From Helicobacteraceae bacterium (GTDB taxonomy: Bacteria; Campylobacterota; Campylobacteria; Campylobacterales; Sulfurimonadaceae): a stretch of 32,832 nt of DNA. A program made the translations under genes and the position numbers. A model generated the notes under the pieces. It worked only from the letters and a program-made list of their open reading frames with translations. It did no database searches and had not been told where the DNA came from. The stretch is from contig WFNF01000010.1 in assembly GCA_015488775.1 (NCBI GenBank), positions 1 through 32,832 of the forward strand, written 5' to 3'. Positions 26,361-32,832 of this stretch are shown here, piece by piece; within the stretch, counting starts at the first letter, position 1; each line of letters opens with the position of its first letter.

Positions 26361-26392
26361 TAAATTAGATAGACTAATACCTATCTAATTTA
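26361..26392 (-). terminator. Hairpin after the porin gene
   Basis: TAAATTAGATAG and CTATCTAATTTA form a perfect 12-bp stem around an 8-base loop, 12 bases past the porin stop on the minus strand. It is followed by CCTCTCTTTAAAATTTT rather than an immediate T-run. A likely transcript end or 3' stabiliser. Confidence 0.6.
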
Positions 26393-26403
26393 TATGGAAC
26401 TAA

Positions 26404-28167
26404 CTAATACTTATAACGTAAGTAAAAACGTATATCTTGCGCAGTACTAACTGTGTTTGCTGGGTTATATGCTTCATAACCTGTATTTTTATAAATTTTA
26501 TCTAAATCAGATATTTTAATTGATGTTCCACTTGTTGAACCAAAAAATCCATTTGATCCTGTGTATTTGTAATTTATATATGTATATCTAACTTGAAGAC
26601 TAAAGATATTTTTTATAAGATACTCTGTCATATATCCTTCATAAGCAGAACCACGAGTTGCAAGTTTTGAGCCAACTAAGGTATCTTCACCATATGTTAC
26701 AGATCTCCAATATCTTGAACCGTAGTTATACTCAACTCCCCATTTACCATTTTCACTAAGTAAAGATGGAACTTGAACACCAGTCCAAATAGAGTATCCA
26801 GCCTTAGCAAGCCCTGTCTCATAACCACTACCTGCACTTATTTGGTTATACAGCATAGCTTTATCAGATTTTGGATCTGTTAAAGAGTAAGCCCCACTTA
26901 TAAAAAATGTTGTGTCATCCAAGAAATCACTACTATCGCCGCCAAGTCCTGAAACTATTAAGTTACCAGTAAATGCATGTAAACCACCTACCGTTTCAAA
27001 ACCATCAAGCTTACCACTTTGATTAAATTTTGCATCTATAAGATTAGCTGCATAATAGTATTGAGTAGCTAAACTAAATACACCATCATTATATAATGTA
27101 AATATTGCACCACCAAGGTCTATATTTTGCACATCATTTTTATTTGTTGCATAAGGTGTAGCAGTTGAATTAACAGTTCCACTACTTGTATCTAAACTAA
27201 AAAATCTAGGATTAGCATTTGTGCCACCACGACCAGCACAAAACTTAATATACATACCAGGTACTAAAGAATCAAAACTAAATTTTGAGCTTAAACCATC
27301 AAACTCAACATTTATATTATGCCCCATAGGTGATGCAGATCTATCATCATCTCTCATATTTACAATATGTCCATTTGTTGATGGACGACGACCTATACTA
27401 AACGTCCAAGGTATTCCAGCACCTAAAAAAGTATCATTTCTGTAAAAAAAGTATGCACTTTTAACTCTTACTATATCATCATAAGGATTTTCACTAGCTA
27501 TCCAATCAAAATTTTCAAAAGGTGCATAAGAACCAGCGCCACTTCTTGCACCATATGTTTTATTGTAAGCTAATTGTCCCGTAAATGATAGATGCTTAGT
27601 TGCAAGCCAACTCATATTTAACCACAACCTATTGCTAAGAACACCAGCATTTTTATATTTATCAACTTTACTACCTACATCTGAACCGTCACCAGCCATT
27701 GTATAGCTAAGATTATCAATACTAAACCTATAGTCTACAGCAAATTTAAGATGATTCCCAGTTGTATTTTTGTTTAAAGTTGATATACGTTTATCAAACA
27801 TCTCTAAGGCATCTTCAGTATCTGTTTGAAAATCTTCCTCATCGTCATCGTCATCATCTTCATCATCTGAAACATTGCCATCATCATCAGAATCTTCGTC
27901 ATCTTCAACATCAGCATCATCATCAGAATCTTCGTCTTTAGACTTAGCTTTATCATCATCTTTTTCATCTTCATCTGCAGAAGAACCATCTTCTTTTGCT
28001 AAAATTTTATCTTGCAAGACAATATTTTGAGCCTCAAGTTCATCCATATTTGTTTGTAATACTTTCATCTCTGTCTCTAATTCCATAAAACGATCATATA
28101 AAGATGCTGCGTTCGCATTTCCAGCTAATGCTGCTGTAGCCAATGCTGCCAATAAAACTCTATTCAT
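26404..28167 (-). CDS. Coiled-coil outer-membrane porin with Asp-rich linker (DUF3373-like)
   Basis: Predicted outer-membrane protein. Domains in order: a signal peptide (about 1-20, ANAAS); a short coiled coil (about 22-58, YDRFMELETEMKVLQTNMDEL); a very acidic linker (about 59-118; 34 of residues 65-112 are Asp or Glu); then a large beta-barrel to the C-terminus, ending IRFYLRYKY with the aromatic last residue of barrels. The layout resembles DUF3373 proteins of Campylobacterota, as far as I recall. The linker holds a 12-residue direct repeat in which DSDDDGNVSDDE (92-103) is a perfect EF-hand-type loop. GGAG precedes the ATG. Monocistronic, with a strong hairpin after the stop. Likely abundant, but the solute is unknown. 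Confidence 0.83.
   Translation of the reverse strand: MNRVLLAALATAALAGNANAASLYDRFMELETEMKVLQTNMDELEAQNIVLQDKILAKEDGSSADEDEKDDDKAKSKDEDSDDDADVEDDEDSDDDGNVSDDEDDDDDDEEDFQTDTEDALEMFDKRISTLNKNTTGNHLKFAVDYRFSIDNLSYTMAGDGSDVGSKVDKYKNAGVLSNRLWLNMSWLATKHLSFTGQLAYNKTYGARSGAGSYAPFENFDWIASENPYDDIVRVKSAYFFYRNDTFLGAGIPWTFSIGRRPSTNGHIVNMRDDDRSASPMGHNINVEFDGLSSKFSFDSLVPGMYIKFCAGRGGTNANPRFFSLDTSSGTVNSTATPYATNKNDVQNIDLGGAIFTLYNDGVFSLATQYYYAANLIDAKFNQSGKLDGFETVGGLHAFTGNLIVSGLGGDSSDFLDDTTFFISGAYSLTDPKSDKAMLYNQISAGSGYETGLAKAGYSIWTGVQVPSLLSENGKWGVEYNYGSRYWRSVTYGEDTLVGSKLATRGSAYEGYMTEYLIKNIFSLQVRYTYINYKYTGSNGFFGSTSGTSIKISDLDKIYKNTGYEAYNPANTVSTAQDIRFYLRYKY
27865..27936 (-). repeat. 36-nt direct repeat coding for the porin's calcium-loop-like units
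   Basis: A 20-base block is identical at 27881-27900 and 27917-27936, 36 bases apart, so two 12-codon units (residues 78-89 and 90-101) lie in tandem. They are embedded in a GAT/GAA-rich trinucleotide tract (27832-27975) in which slippage by threes would keep the frame. Confidence 0.75.
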
Positions 28168-28343
28168 TTAATCTCCAATTGTAATACTTAACACACTTCT
28201 GCGGTATTATTTTAATGTACTTGATTATCAGATAAGTTTTTATAAAAAATGTTTAATCATAGTAAAAAAGAGTTTTAAAAATAAATTGAATGTAAATAAG
28301 TAACACTTTTTATTTATCAAGAAATATTTAAGCATATTTTTTA

Positions 28344-28349
28344 TATAAT
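28344..28349 (+). promoter_or_regulatory. -10 box for rpsB-tsf
   Basis: TATAAT in TTATATAATTTCGCG, about 142 bases before the rpsB ATG, with T-rich DNA upstream. The sequence is the best match in the window to the recurrent TATAATTTCGC style. Confidence 0.6.
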
Positions 28350-28370
28350 TTCGCGATTTTGTTTTGGCAG

Positions 28371-28466
28371 ATGTCAAAAAAAAGGTCTCAAGTGTCAAAT
28401 TATTACGAGTGCAATCAGACTGAAAAAATAGTCGAAATTGTTTATGACATTGAAGCTAACTTGTAA
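28371..28466 (+). CDS. Possible 31-residue leader peptide upstream of rpsB
   Basis: An ATG-started frame of 31 codons begins about 15 bases after the predicted transcription start and ends 24 bases before rpsB. The peptide starts MSKKRSQ and ends YDIEANL, with mixed charge and no low complexity. There is no strong Shine-Dalgarno (GGCAG directly before the ATG). The same stretch can be read as structured RNA, because ATGTCA at its start can pair with TGACAT at 28445-28450. It may therefore be a regulatory RNA leader rather than a gene. Confidence 0.3.
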   Translation: MSKKRSQVSNYYECNQTEKIVEIVYDIEANL

Positions 28467-28490
28467 AATACAATTTAAAGGATAGTTATT

Positions 28491-29246
28491 ATGGTAACTA
28501 TGAAAGATTTATTAGAATGTGGTGTTCACTTTGGACACCAAACACGTCGTTGGAATCCAAAAATGAAAAAATACATTTTTGGTGTAAGAAAAAACATCTA
28601 TATTATAGATTTACAAAAAACACTACGTTTTTTTAGAAACACTTACCAACAAATGGTTGATTTTTCTGCTGAAGGTAAAACTGTACTTTTTGTAGGAACT
28701 AAAAAACAAGCTAGAACTGCTGTTAAAGAAGCAGCAGAATCTTGTAATATGCCTTATGTAAATAACAGATGGTTAGGTGGTATGTTAACTAACTATAACA
28801 CTATCCAAAAATCTATCCGTAAACTTGACATAATTGAAAATATGCAAGATCAAGGTCAAATGGATCTTTTAACTAAAAAAGAAGCTTTAATGATGACTCG
28901 TCAAAAAGCTAAACTTGAAGCATACCTTGGTGGTATTAGAGATATGAAAGTTCTTCCTGATATCCTTTTTGTTGTTGATGCAGTTAAAGAGCATATCGCA
29001 GTTAAAGAAGCTAGACACCTAGGTATCACTGTTGTTGCTCCACTTGACACTAACTGTGATCCTGACTTAATTGACATCGGTATTCCAGGTAATGATGATG
29101 CAATCAGATCTATTCAACTTTTCTGTAAAGAGATGGCTGCTGCTATAAATGAAGGTAGAGCACTTTCTGCACAACCAGAAGAAGAAGTTGCTGAGGTTGC
29201 TGAAACTACTGAAGCACCAGCTGAAACTACAACAGAGGAAGCATAA
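28491..29246 (+). CDS. rpsB: 30S ribosomal protein S2
   Basis: Small-subunit protein near the mRNA entry and S1 region. Hallmarks are [22 protein letters not shown] at the start, [18 protein letters not shown] and [24 protein letters not shown]. The 251-residue protein ends in an acidic Ala/Glu/Thr-rich tail (about 225-251) longer than in some relatives. AAGGA lies 8 bases before the ATG. It is followed by tsf after 2 bases, the standard pair. Confidence 0.98.
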   Translation: MVTMKDLLECGVHFGHQTRRWNPKMKKYIFGVRKNIYIIDLQKTLRFFRNTYQQMVDFSAEGKTVLFVGTKKQARTAVKEAAESCNMPYVNNRWLGGMLTNYNTIQKSIRKLDIIENMQDQGQMDLLTKKEALMMTRQKAKLEAYLGGIRDMKVLPDILFVVDAVKEHIAVKEARHLGITVVAPLDTNCDPDLIDIGIPGNDDAIRSIQLFCKEMAAAINEGRALSAQPEEEVAEVAETTEAPAETTTEEA

Positions 29247-29248
29247 TC

Positions 29249-30316
29249 ATGGCTGCTGTTACTGCTTCTATGGTAAAAGAATTGCGTCAGGCAACTGATG
29301 CACCAATGATGGATTGTAAAAAAGCTCTAACACAAAATGATGGAGATATGGAAAAAGCAAAAAACTGGTTACGCGAACGTGGTGTTGCGAAATCAGCTAA
29401 AAAAGCTGACCGTATTGCGGCTGAGGGTTCTATAGGTATTAAAGTATCTGATGACAACAAAAAAGCTACTATGATTGAAGTTAACTCTGAAACTGACTTT
29501 GTTGCTCAAAATGATGGATTTAAAGCTTTAGTTGCTAAAGCTGTTTCACAAGCTGATGTATGTGCTGATGAAAGTATTGAAGCTCTTCGTGCAACAACAG
29601 TTGATGGTGAAAACTATGGAGATGTTCTTGATCAAGAGATTGCTAAAATTGGTGAAAAAATTGACATAAGAAGATTTACATCTTTAGTTGCTGATGAGAA
29701 CACTATAGTTAATGCTTATGTTCATACAGATACTAGAAAAGGTGTTATCGTTGCTATTGAATGTGACTCACCTGCTACTGCTGCAAAGATGGTTGAAACT
29801 GCTAAATTTGTTGCAATGCATGCATCTGCAATGAAACCAACAACACTATCTTACAATGACTTTGATGCTACTTTTGTTGCTGAAGAGACTAAAGGTCGTA
29901 TTGAAGCGATTAAAAAAGAGAACGAAGAGTTATCTCGTCTTAAAAAACCTCTTAAAAATGTACCTGAATATATCTCAATGTCTCAATTAACTGACGAAGT
30001 TATGGCAGCTGCTGAAGAAAAAATCAAGGCTACATTAAAAGAGCAAGGTAAACCTGAAAAAATTTGGGACAAAATTGTACCTGGGCAATTAGCTAGATAT
30101 ATTGCTGATAACACTACTTTAGATAAAGAACTAGCATTAGTTGATCAGAACTATGTTTTAGATGAAAAACTAAATGTAGCACAAGCAGTAGAAGCGGCAG
30201 CAAAAAAAGCTGGTGGAACTGCAAAAATTTCAGCTTTCGTAAGATACGAAGTTGGAGAAGGTATGGAGAAAAAAGTTGACAATTTCGCTGAAGAAGTTGC
30301 AGCTCAAATGGCATAA
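29249..30316 (+). CDS. tsf: Elongation factor Ts
   Basis: Guanine-nucleotide exchange factor for EF-Tu. The N-terminal domain has [20 protein letters not shown] and [24 protein letters not shown]; the core has the exchange motif [12 protein letters not shown] (TDFVA inserts into EF-Tu). At 355 residues it is longer than the 283 of E. coli, as is usual in epsilonproteobacteria; the extra part is in the second core subdomain, around 205-260. GAGGA lies before the ATG. An intrinsic terminator follows. Confidence 0.98.
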   Translation: MAAVTASMVKELRQATDAPMMDCKKALTQNDGDMEKAKNWLRERGVAKSAKKADRIAAEGSIGIKVSDDNKKATMIEVNSETDFVAQNDGFKALVAKAVSQADVCADESIEALRATTVDGENYGDVLDQEIAKIGEKIDIRRFTSLVADENTIVNAYVHTDTRKGVIVAIECDSPATAAKMVETAKFVAMHASAMKPTTLSYNDFDATFVAEETKGRIEAIKKENEELSRLKKPLKNVPEYISMSQLTDEVMAAAEEKIKATLKEQGKPEKIWDKIVPGQLARYIADNTTLDKELALVDQNYVLDEKLNVAQAVEAAAKKAGGTAKISAFVRYEVGEGMEKKVDNFAEEVAAQMA

Positions 30317-30330
30317 TTAGTCATACTCTT

Positions 30331-30360
30331 TGTTAGGTGAAAGCCTAACATCCCTTTTTA
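30331..30360 (+). terminator. Intrinsic terminator after tsf
   Basis: TGTTAGG and CCTAACA form a 7-bp stem (30331-30350) with a TGAAAG loop, followed by TCCCTTTTTA. It lies 14 bases past the tsf stop and separates rpsB-tsf from the ABC gene. Confidence 0.82.
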
Positions 30361-30383
30361 CTTTAATTAAAACTTTTTTCTAC

Positions 30384-30389
30384 TATAAT
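30384..30389 (+). promoter_or_regulatory. -10 box immediately before the ABC ATPase gene
   Basis: TATAAT whose last base lies 7 bases before the ATG at 30397. The predicted transcription start would fall on or next to the ATG, so the mRNA may be leaderless. No ribosome-binding site is present. Confidence 0.5.
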
Positions 30390-30396
30390 TCTCTTT

Positions 30397-31041
30397 ATGA
30401 ACTTACTTGAAGCAAGAGATTTATCTCACTCATTCGACTATAAACTTTTTTTTGATATCAATCTATCTTTAGCCCAAAAAGAAAGCTGTGCTATTATTGG
30501 TGTTAGTGGTAGTGGGAAATCTACCTTAATGCATATATTATCATCTCTACTAAAACCACAAGATGGTGTTGTAAATATAAATAAAAAAGATATATATTCA
30601 TTAGCAGATAAAGAGATGATTAATCTTAGGAAAAACACGTTAGGACTTATTTTTCAACAACACTATTTATTTAAAGGTTTTTCAGCCTATGAGAACCTAG
30701 AATTAGCATCTATATTAACTAAAAATGATATTGATAAAGAGTTATTAAAAGAGTTAGGCATAGACTTTGTTATTGATCAAAAGGTTACTCATCTATCTGG
30801 TGGTCAACAACAAAGAGTATCTATTGCAAGAGTTTTAACAAAAAAACCAGATATTATTTTCGCAGATGAACCAACAGGAAATCTGGATAAACAATATGCA
30901 AGTGAAGTTATAGATATATTTTTTAAGTATATAAATGATCATAATGCGGCTTTACTTATGGCTACACATGATGAAGATCTTGCTTTTAGGTGCGATAAAG
31001 TATATAGACTTGAAAACTATAATTTAACCAAAGTAAAGTAA
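30397..31041 (+). CDS. ABC transporter ATP-binding protein (LolD/MacB-like)
   Basis: ATPase subunit of the type VII (LolCDE/MacB/FtsE-like) ABC group. Walker A GVSGSGKS is at residues 35-42, the Q-loop in IFQQHYLF about 85-92, the signature LSGGQQQR at 133-140, Walker B and the following DEPTGNLD at about 152-164, and the switch His in MATHDEDLA near 197. The 214-residue length and DEPTGNLD fit LolD. No permease gene is adjacent, so the partner (LolC/E-type) must be elsewhere. There is no Shine-Dalgarno; a TATAAT lies 7 bases upstream of the ATG. From memory, an ABC ATPase stands between tsf and fliR in Campylobacter jejuni too. Calling it lolD would go beyond the evidence. Confidence 0.9.
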   Translation: MNLLEARDLSHSFDYKLFFDINLSLAQKESCAIIGVSGSGKSTLMHILSSLLKPQDGVVNINKKDIYSLADKEMINLRKNTLGLIFQQHYLFKGFSAYENLELASILTKNDIDKELLKELGIDFVIDQKVTHLSGGQQQRVSIARVLTKKPDIIFADEPTGNLDKQYASEVIDIFFKYINDHNAALLMATHDEDLAFRCDKVYRLENYNLTKVK

Positions 31042-31053
31042 GATAGAGTAAAA

Positions 31054-31818
31054 GTGCAGTGGGCTGAGATATTTAATGAATATAATGTTGTAATTTTAAT
31101 ATTACTATTTTTTAGATTTGCTGCTCTATTTATAGCTACACCTATATTTTCTCATCAGCGTATTCCTATGAATATTAAAGCAGGATTAGCTTTTTTGCTT
31201 GCTATACTCTTTTTTCCTATAGCTCCTGACATAACTTTTGAACTTACAACTCCAAACTTAATAATTGCAATACTAAGTGAATTTCTTTTTGGAATTTTGA
31301 TAGGAACGGTTTTACTACTTGCATACCACGCTATAACATTTGCTGGTGGACAAATATCTTTTATGATGGGGTTTTCTATGGCTAGCGCTATTGACCCACA
31401 AACTGGCGTTTCTATGCCTATCATATCTCAATTTTTATCTCTAATAGCATTGATGGTACTTTTTGAGTTAGATCTACACCATTGGATGCTTATGTATATG
31501 GATAAATCTTTAGCACAAATACCTCTTGGTGGTTTTTATTTTACACCATCTTATGGCGAATATATAATGAAAGCAGGAGGAAATATGTTTGTTGTAGGCT
31601 TTATGATAGCCTTTCCAATTACTGCATTATCATGGCTTATGGATATAATTTTTGGTATGCTTATGAAAACTATGCCTCAATTTAACCTTCTAGTCATAGG
31701 TTTTCCTATAAAGATAATGGTTGGTTTTACTGTAATAATTGCTATTTTAGCCTCTATTATGTATATATTAGGGCAACAAATGGCTAAAGCATACGATGCT
31801 TTGCAAATGTTTTTTTAA
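31054..31818 (+). CDS. fliR: Flagellar biosynthesis protein FliR
   Basis: Inner-membrane component of the flagellar type III export gate with FliP and FliQ. The 254-residue protein is almost all hydrophobic helices and carries family segments: FFRFAALFIATPIFSHQRIP at the start, GFSMASAIDPQTGVSMPIISQF in the middle and MPQFNLLVIGFPIKIMVG towards the end. The start is GTG, 12 bases after the stop of the ABC gene, with only a weak GAG-type ribosome-binding site. It is probably co-transcribed with the ABC gene. Its presence indicates a flagellated organism. Confidence 0.95.
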   Translation: MQWAEIFNEYNVVILILLFFRFAALFIATPIFSHQRIPMNIKAGLAFLLAILFFPIAPDITFELTTPNLIIAILSEFLFGILIGTVLLLAYHAITFAGGQISFMMGFSMASAIDPQTGVSMPIISQFLSLIALMVLFELDLHHWMLMYMDKSLAQIPLGGFYFTPSYGEYIMKAGGNMFVVGFMIAFPITALSWLMDIIFGMLMKTMPQFNLLVIGFPIKIMVGFTVIIAILASIMYILGQQMAKAYDALQMFF

Positions 31819-31836
31819 AATTTAAAAAAAATCTGA

Positions 31837-31842
31837 TATAAT
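31837..31842 (+). promoter_or_regulatory. -10 box for the acidic repeat protein gene
   Basis: TATAAT in TGATATAATAATTA, 30 bases before the ATG at 31873, in the gap after fliR. Confidence 0.5.
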
Positions 31843-31872
31843 AATTAAAAATCATCACACTTAGGATATAAA

Positions 31873-32832
31873 ATGAAAATCACTCTTCTAAATGACAACC
31901 CAGTAGTAGGTAAGCTAGTTACACTCAGTGCAAATAAAACTGGCGATGAAGTTCAAATCATTTCAAGTTTAAGTGAAATCACAAAAGATACTACTGATTT
32001 ACTTATAATAGATGACAGCATCTACACAAATGATGCTTCATTAAATATTGAACTTATAGACTCTACTAAGATACTATTTTTAGCTCATAAAAATTTTTCT
32101 GTTCCCCCAAAATATAAAAATGTAATCAATAAACCTTTTTTACCTACAGATTTAGTTGATTTTTTCACAAATACTGCATCAACTTTAAAAGTAAAAGATG
32201 AAGTCCCTTCAAACGATATAATAGAGTTAGATGATATAGATAATGATGAGACAGAGATTTTAAGCTTAGACGACTTAGATAACTTAGATGAAGATGAGCT
32301 AAATCTTGAAGATGAGAATATTTCATTGGACGATATTGTTCTTGAAAATGAAGATGAAGATGAGTTATCATTAGATGAACTTGATGATATTTTATCTGAA
32401 GATGACACTAATGAACAAAAAAATATTTTAGATGAAGATGATGTAAATGAGTTAAAAGACTTACTAGAAGATGAAAATATAAACGATTCGGATGAACTTG
32501 ATATAAATCTAAATGAGATAGAAGATAAAGATATAAATACTCAAAACATTGATGATATTAATGCAATACTTGATGATTTAGACACAGACTTAGAAGATGA
32601 AACTCTTAATACAGATGAAAATAAATTAGATGACTTGCTTGAAGATGAAATAACTCAAGATGAATCTGAACTAAAAGAGGAAGATACTAAAGAGTTAAAT
32701 GTAGAAGATGAAACTCTTAATACAGATGAAAATAAATTAGATGACTTGCTTGAAGATGAAATAACTCAAGATGAATCTGAACTAAAAGAGGAAGATACTA
32801 AAGAGTTAAATGTAGAAGATGAAACTCTTAAT
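31873..32832 (+). CDS. Acidic repeat protein with N-terminal receiver-like domain (truncated by window end)
   Basis: The first 320 residues are visible and no stop is reached. AGGAT lies 7 bases before the ATG. Residues 1-100 look like a response-regulator receiver fold: KITLLNDNP at the first strand with Asp8, LLIIDDS at the phosphorylation strand (Asp47/Asp48), ILFLAH where Ala71 replaces the switch Thr/Ser, and NKPFLPTDLVDFF with Lys87-Pro88. From about residue 105 the protein is a long run rich in Asp, Glu, Leu and Asn with repeated LDDL(L)EDE elements, and from about residue 240 it consists of identical 37-residue repeats. From memory, a highly acidic protein follows fliR in Campylobacter jejuni (Cj1178c). 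The function is unknown. No signal peptide. Confidence 0.82.
   Translation, partial: MKITLLNDNPVVGKLVTLSANKTGDEVQIISSLSEITKDTTDLLIIDDSIYTNDASLNIELIDSTKILFLAHKNFSVPPKYKNVINKPFLPTDLVDFFTNTASTLKVKDEVPSNDIIELDDIDNDETEILSLDDLDNLDEDELNLEDENISLDDIVLENEDEDELSLDELDDILSEDDTNEQKNILDEDDVNELKDLLEDENINDSDELDINLNEIEDKDINTQNIDDINAILDDLDTDLEDETLNTDENKLDDLLEDEITQDESELKEEDTKELNVEDETLNTDENKLDDLLEDEITQDESELKEEDTKELNVEDETLN
32591..32832 (+). repeat. Perfect 111-nt tandem repeat in the acidic protein gene
   Basis: Two complete units (32591-32701 and 32702-32812) are identical base for base, and a third begins at 32813 and runs off the window after 20 bases. The period of 111 bases equals 37 codons, so copy-number changes keep the frame. 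The encoded unit includes DETLNTDENKLDDLLEDEI. Confidence 0.92.

Larger units (their letters stand above)
28168..28490. other. Divergent intergenic region between porin and rpsB
   Basis: This 323-base gap separates two divergent genes and must hold both promoters. On the plus side there is a clear TATAAT at 28344-28349 and a roughly 135-base rpsB leader containing a 31-codon frame. On the porin side only weak candidates exist, such as TAATAC on the minus strand near 28213-28218. The middle (about 28230-28330) is very AT-rich, and I see no other feature in it. Confidence 0.7.

Noticed and set aside
27832-27975. CRISPR-like or satellite array
   Set aside because: The repeats are short, GAT/GAA-derived, in frame within a secreted protein, and have no unique spacers.
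27804-27989. Minus-strand Met/Lys-rich frame inside the porin
   Set aside because: It is the shifted frame of the GAT/GAA repeat tract (ATG and AAA codons) and has no independent support.
32085-32408. Minus-strand Ser-rich open frame of 107 codons
   Set aside because: It is the mirror of the Asp/Glu/Leu-rich coding strand of the acidic protein; serine runs arise from the antisense of GAT/GAA codons.
1-32832. tRNA, rRNA, insertion sequence, prophage or attachment site
   Set aside because: Reading both strands showed no cloverleaf-like gene, rRNA segment, transposase or integrase, and no long direct repeats other than those reported.

Overview
The window is a low-GC, gene-dense stretch of a bacterial chromosome, most likely from a Campylobacterota (epsilonproteobacterial) genome close to Sulfurimonas. 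The evidence is gene content and order: rpsB-tsf-ABC ATPase-fliR-acidic protein, and tkt-ispA-periplasmic PDZ protein-ybaB together with murE and an Nfu-type protein. From memory these are the arrangements found in Campylobacter jejuni and relatives. The DUF3373-like coiled-coil porin, the roughly 355-residue EF-Ts and the recurrent -10 boxes of the type TATAATTTCGC fit the same group. The genus is an inference from remembered synteny, not a database result.

Layout. 1-262: the tail of an unidentified plus-strand gene. 390-3145: a plus-strand type II restriction-modification pair, a C5-cytosine methyltransferase and a Sau3AI/MutH-family endonuclease, probably recognising GATC. 3142-6442 (minus): a three-gene operon mgtE - CNNM/CorC-like protein - glutaminase. 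6467-8746 (minus): a membrane-anchored Cache/PAS/GGDEF/EAL protein. 8793-12751 (minus): an operon nhaA - predicted outer-membrane barrel - LVIVD-repeat lipoprotein. 12863-17808 (minus): a tight operon panD - ybaB - PDZ periplasmic protein - small outer-membrane protein - ispA - tkt, closed by a clear intrinsic terminator. 17937-23130 (minus): a [2Fe-2S] thioredoxin-like ferredoxin, an alpha/beta hydrolase, murE, a helical-repeat protein, an Nfu-type protein and an aldo/keto reductase. 23225-26122 (minus): the alpha ribosomal operon rpmJ-rpsM-rpsK-rpsD-rpoA-rplQ, with rpmJ (37 aa) at its head. 26404-28167 (minus): a large porin with an Asp-rich linker. 28491-32832 (plus): rpsB-tsf, a LolD-like ABC ATPase, fliR, and the start of a very acidic repeat protein that runs off the window.

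Most of the window is conserved housekeeping. The parts worth a second look are: two EF-hand-type calcium loops inside the porin's acidic linker; an acidic protein next to fliR that joins a degenerate response-regulator receiver domain to perfect 111-nt tandem repeats; a 31-codon reading frame and possible RNA stem in the rpsB leader; two genes whose -10 box sits so close to the ATG that their mRNAs may be leaderless; a hairpin that buries the ribosome-binding site of a hydrolase gene; and the operon pairing of a Na+/H+ antiporter with an outer-membrane protein and a beta-propeller lipoprotein. I see no tRNA, rRNA, CRISPR array, insertion sequence or prophage. I did not find a clear multi-gene system of an undescribed type.
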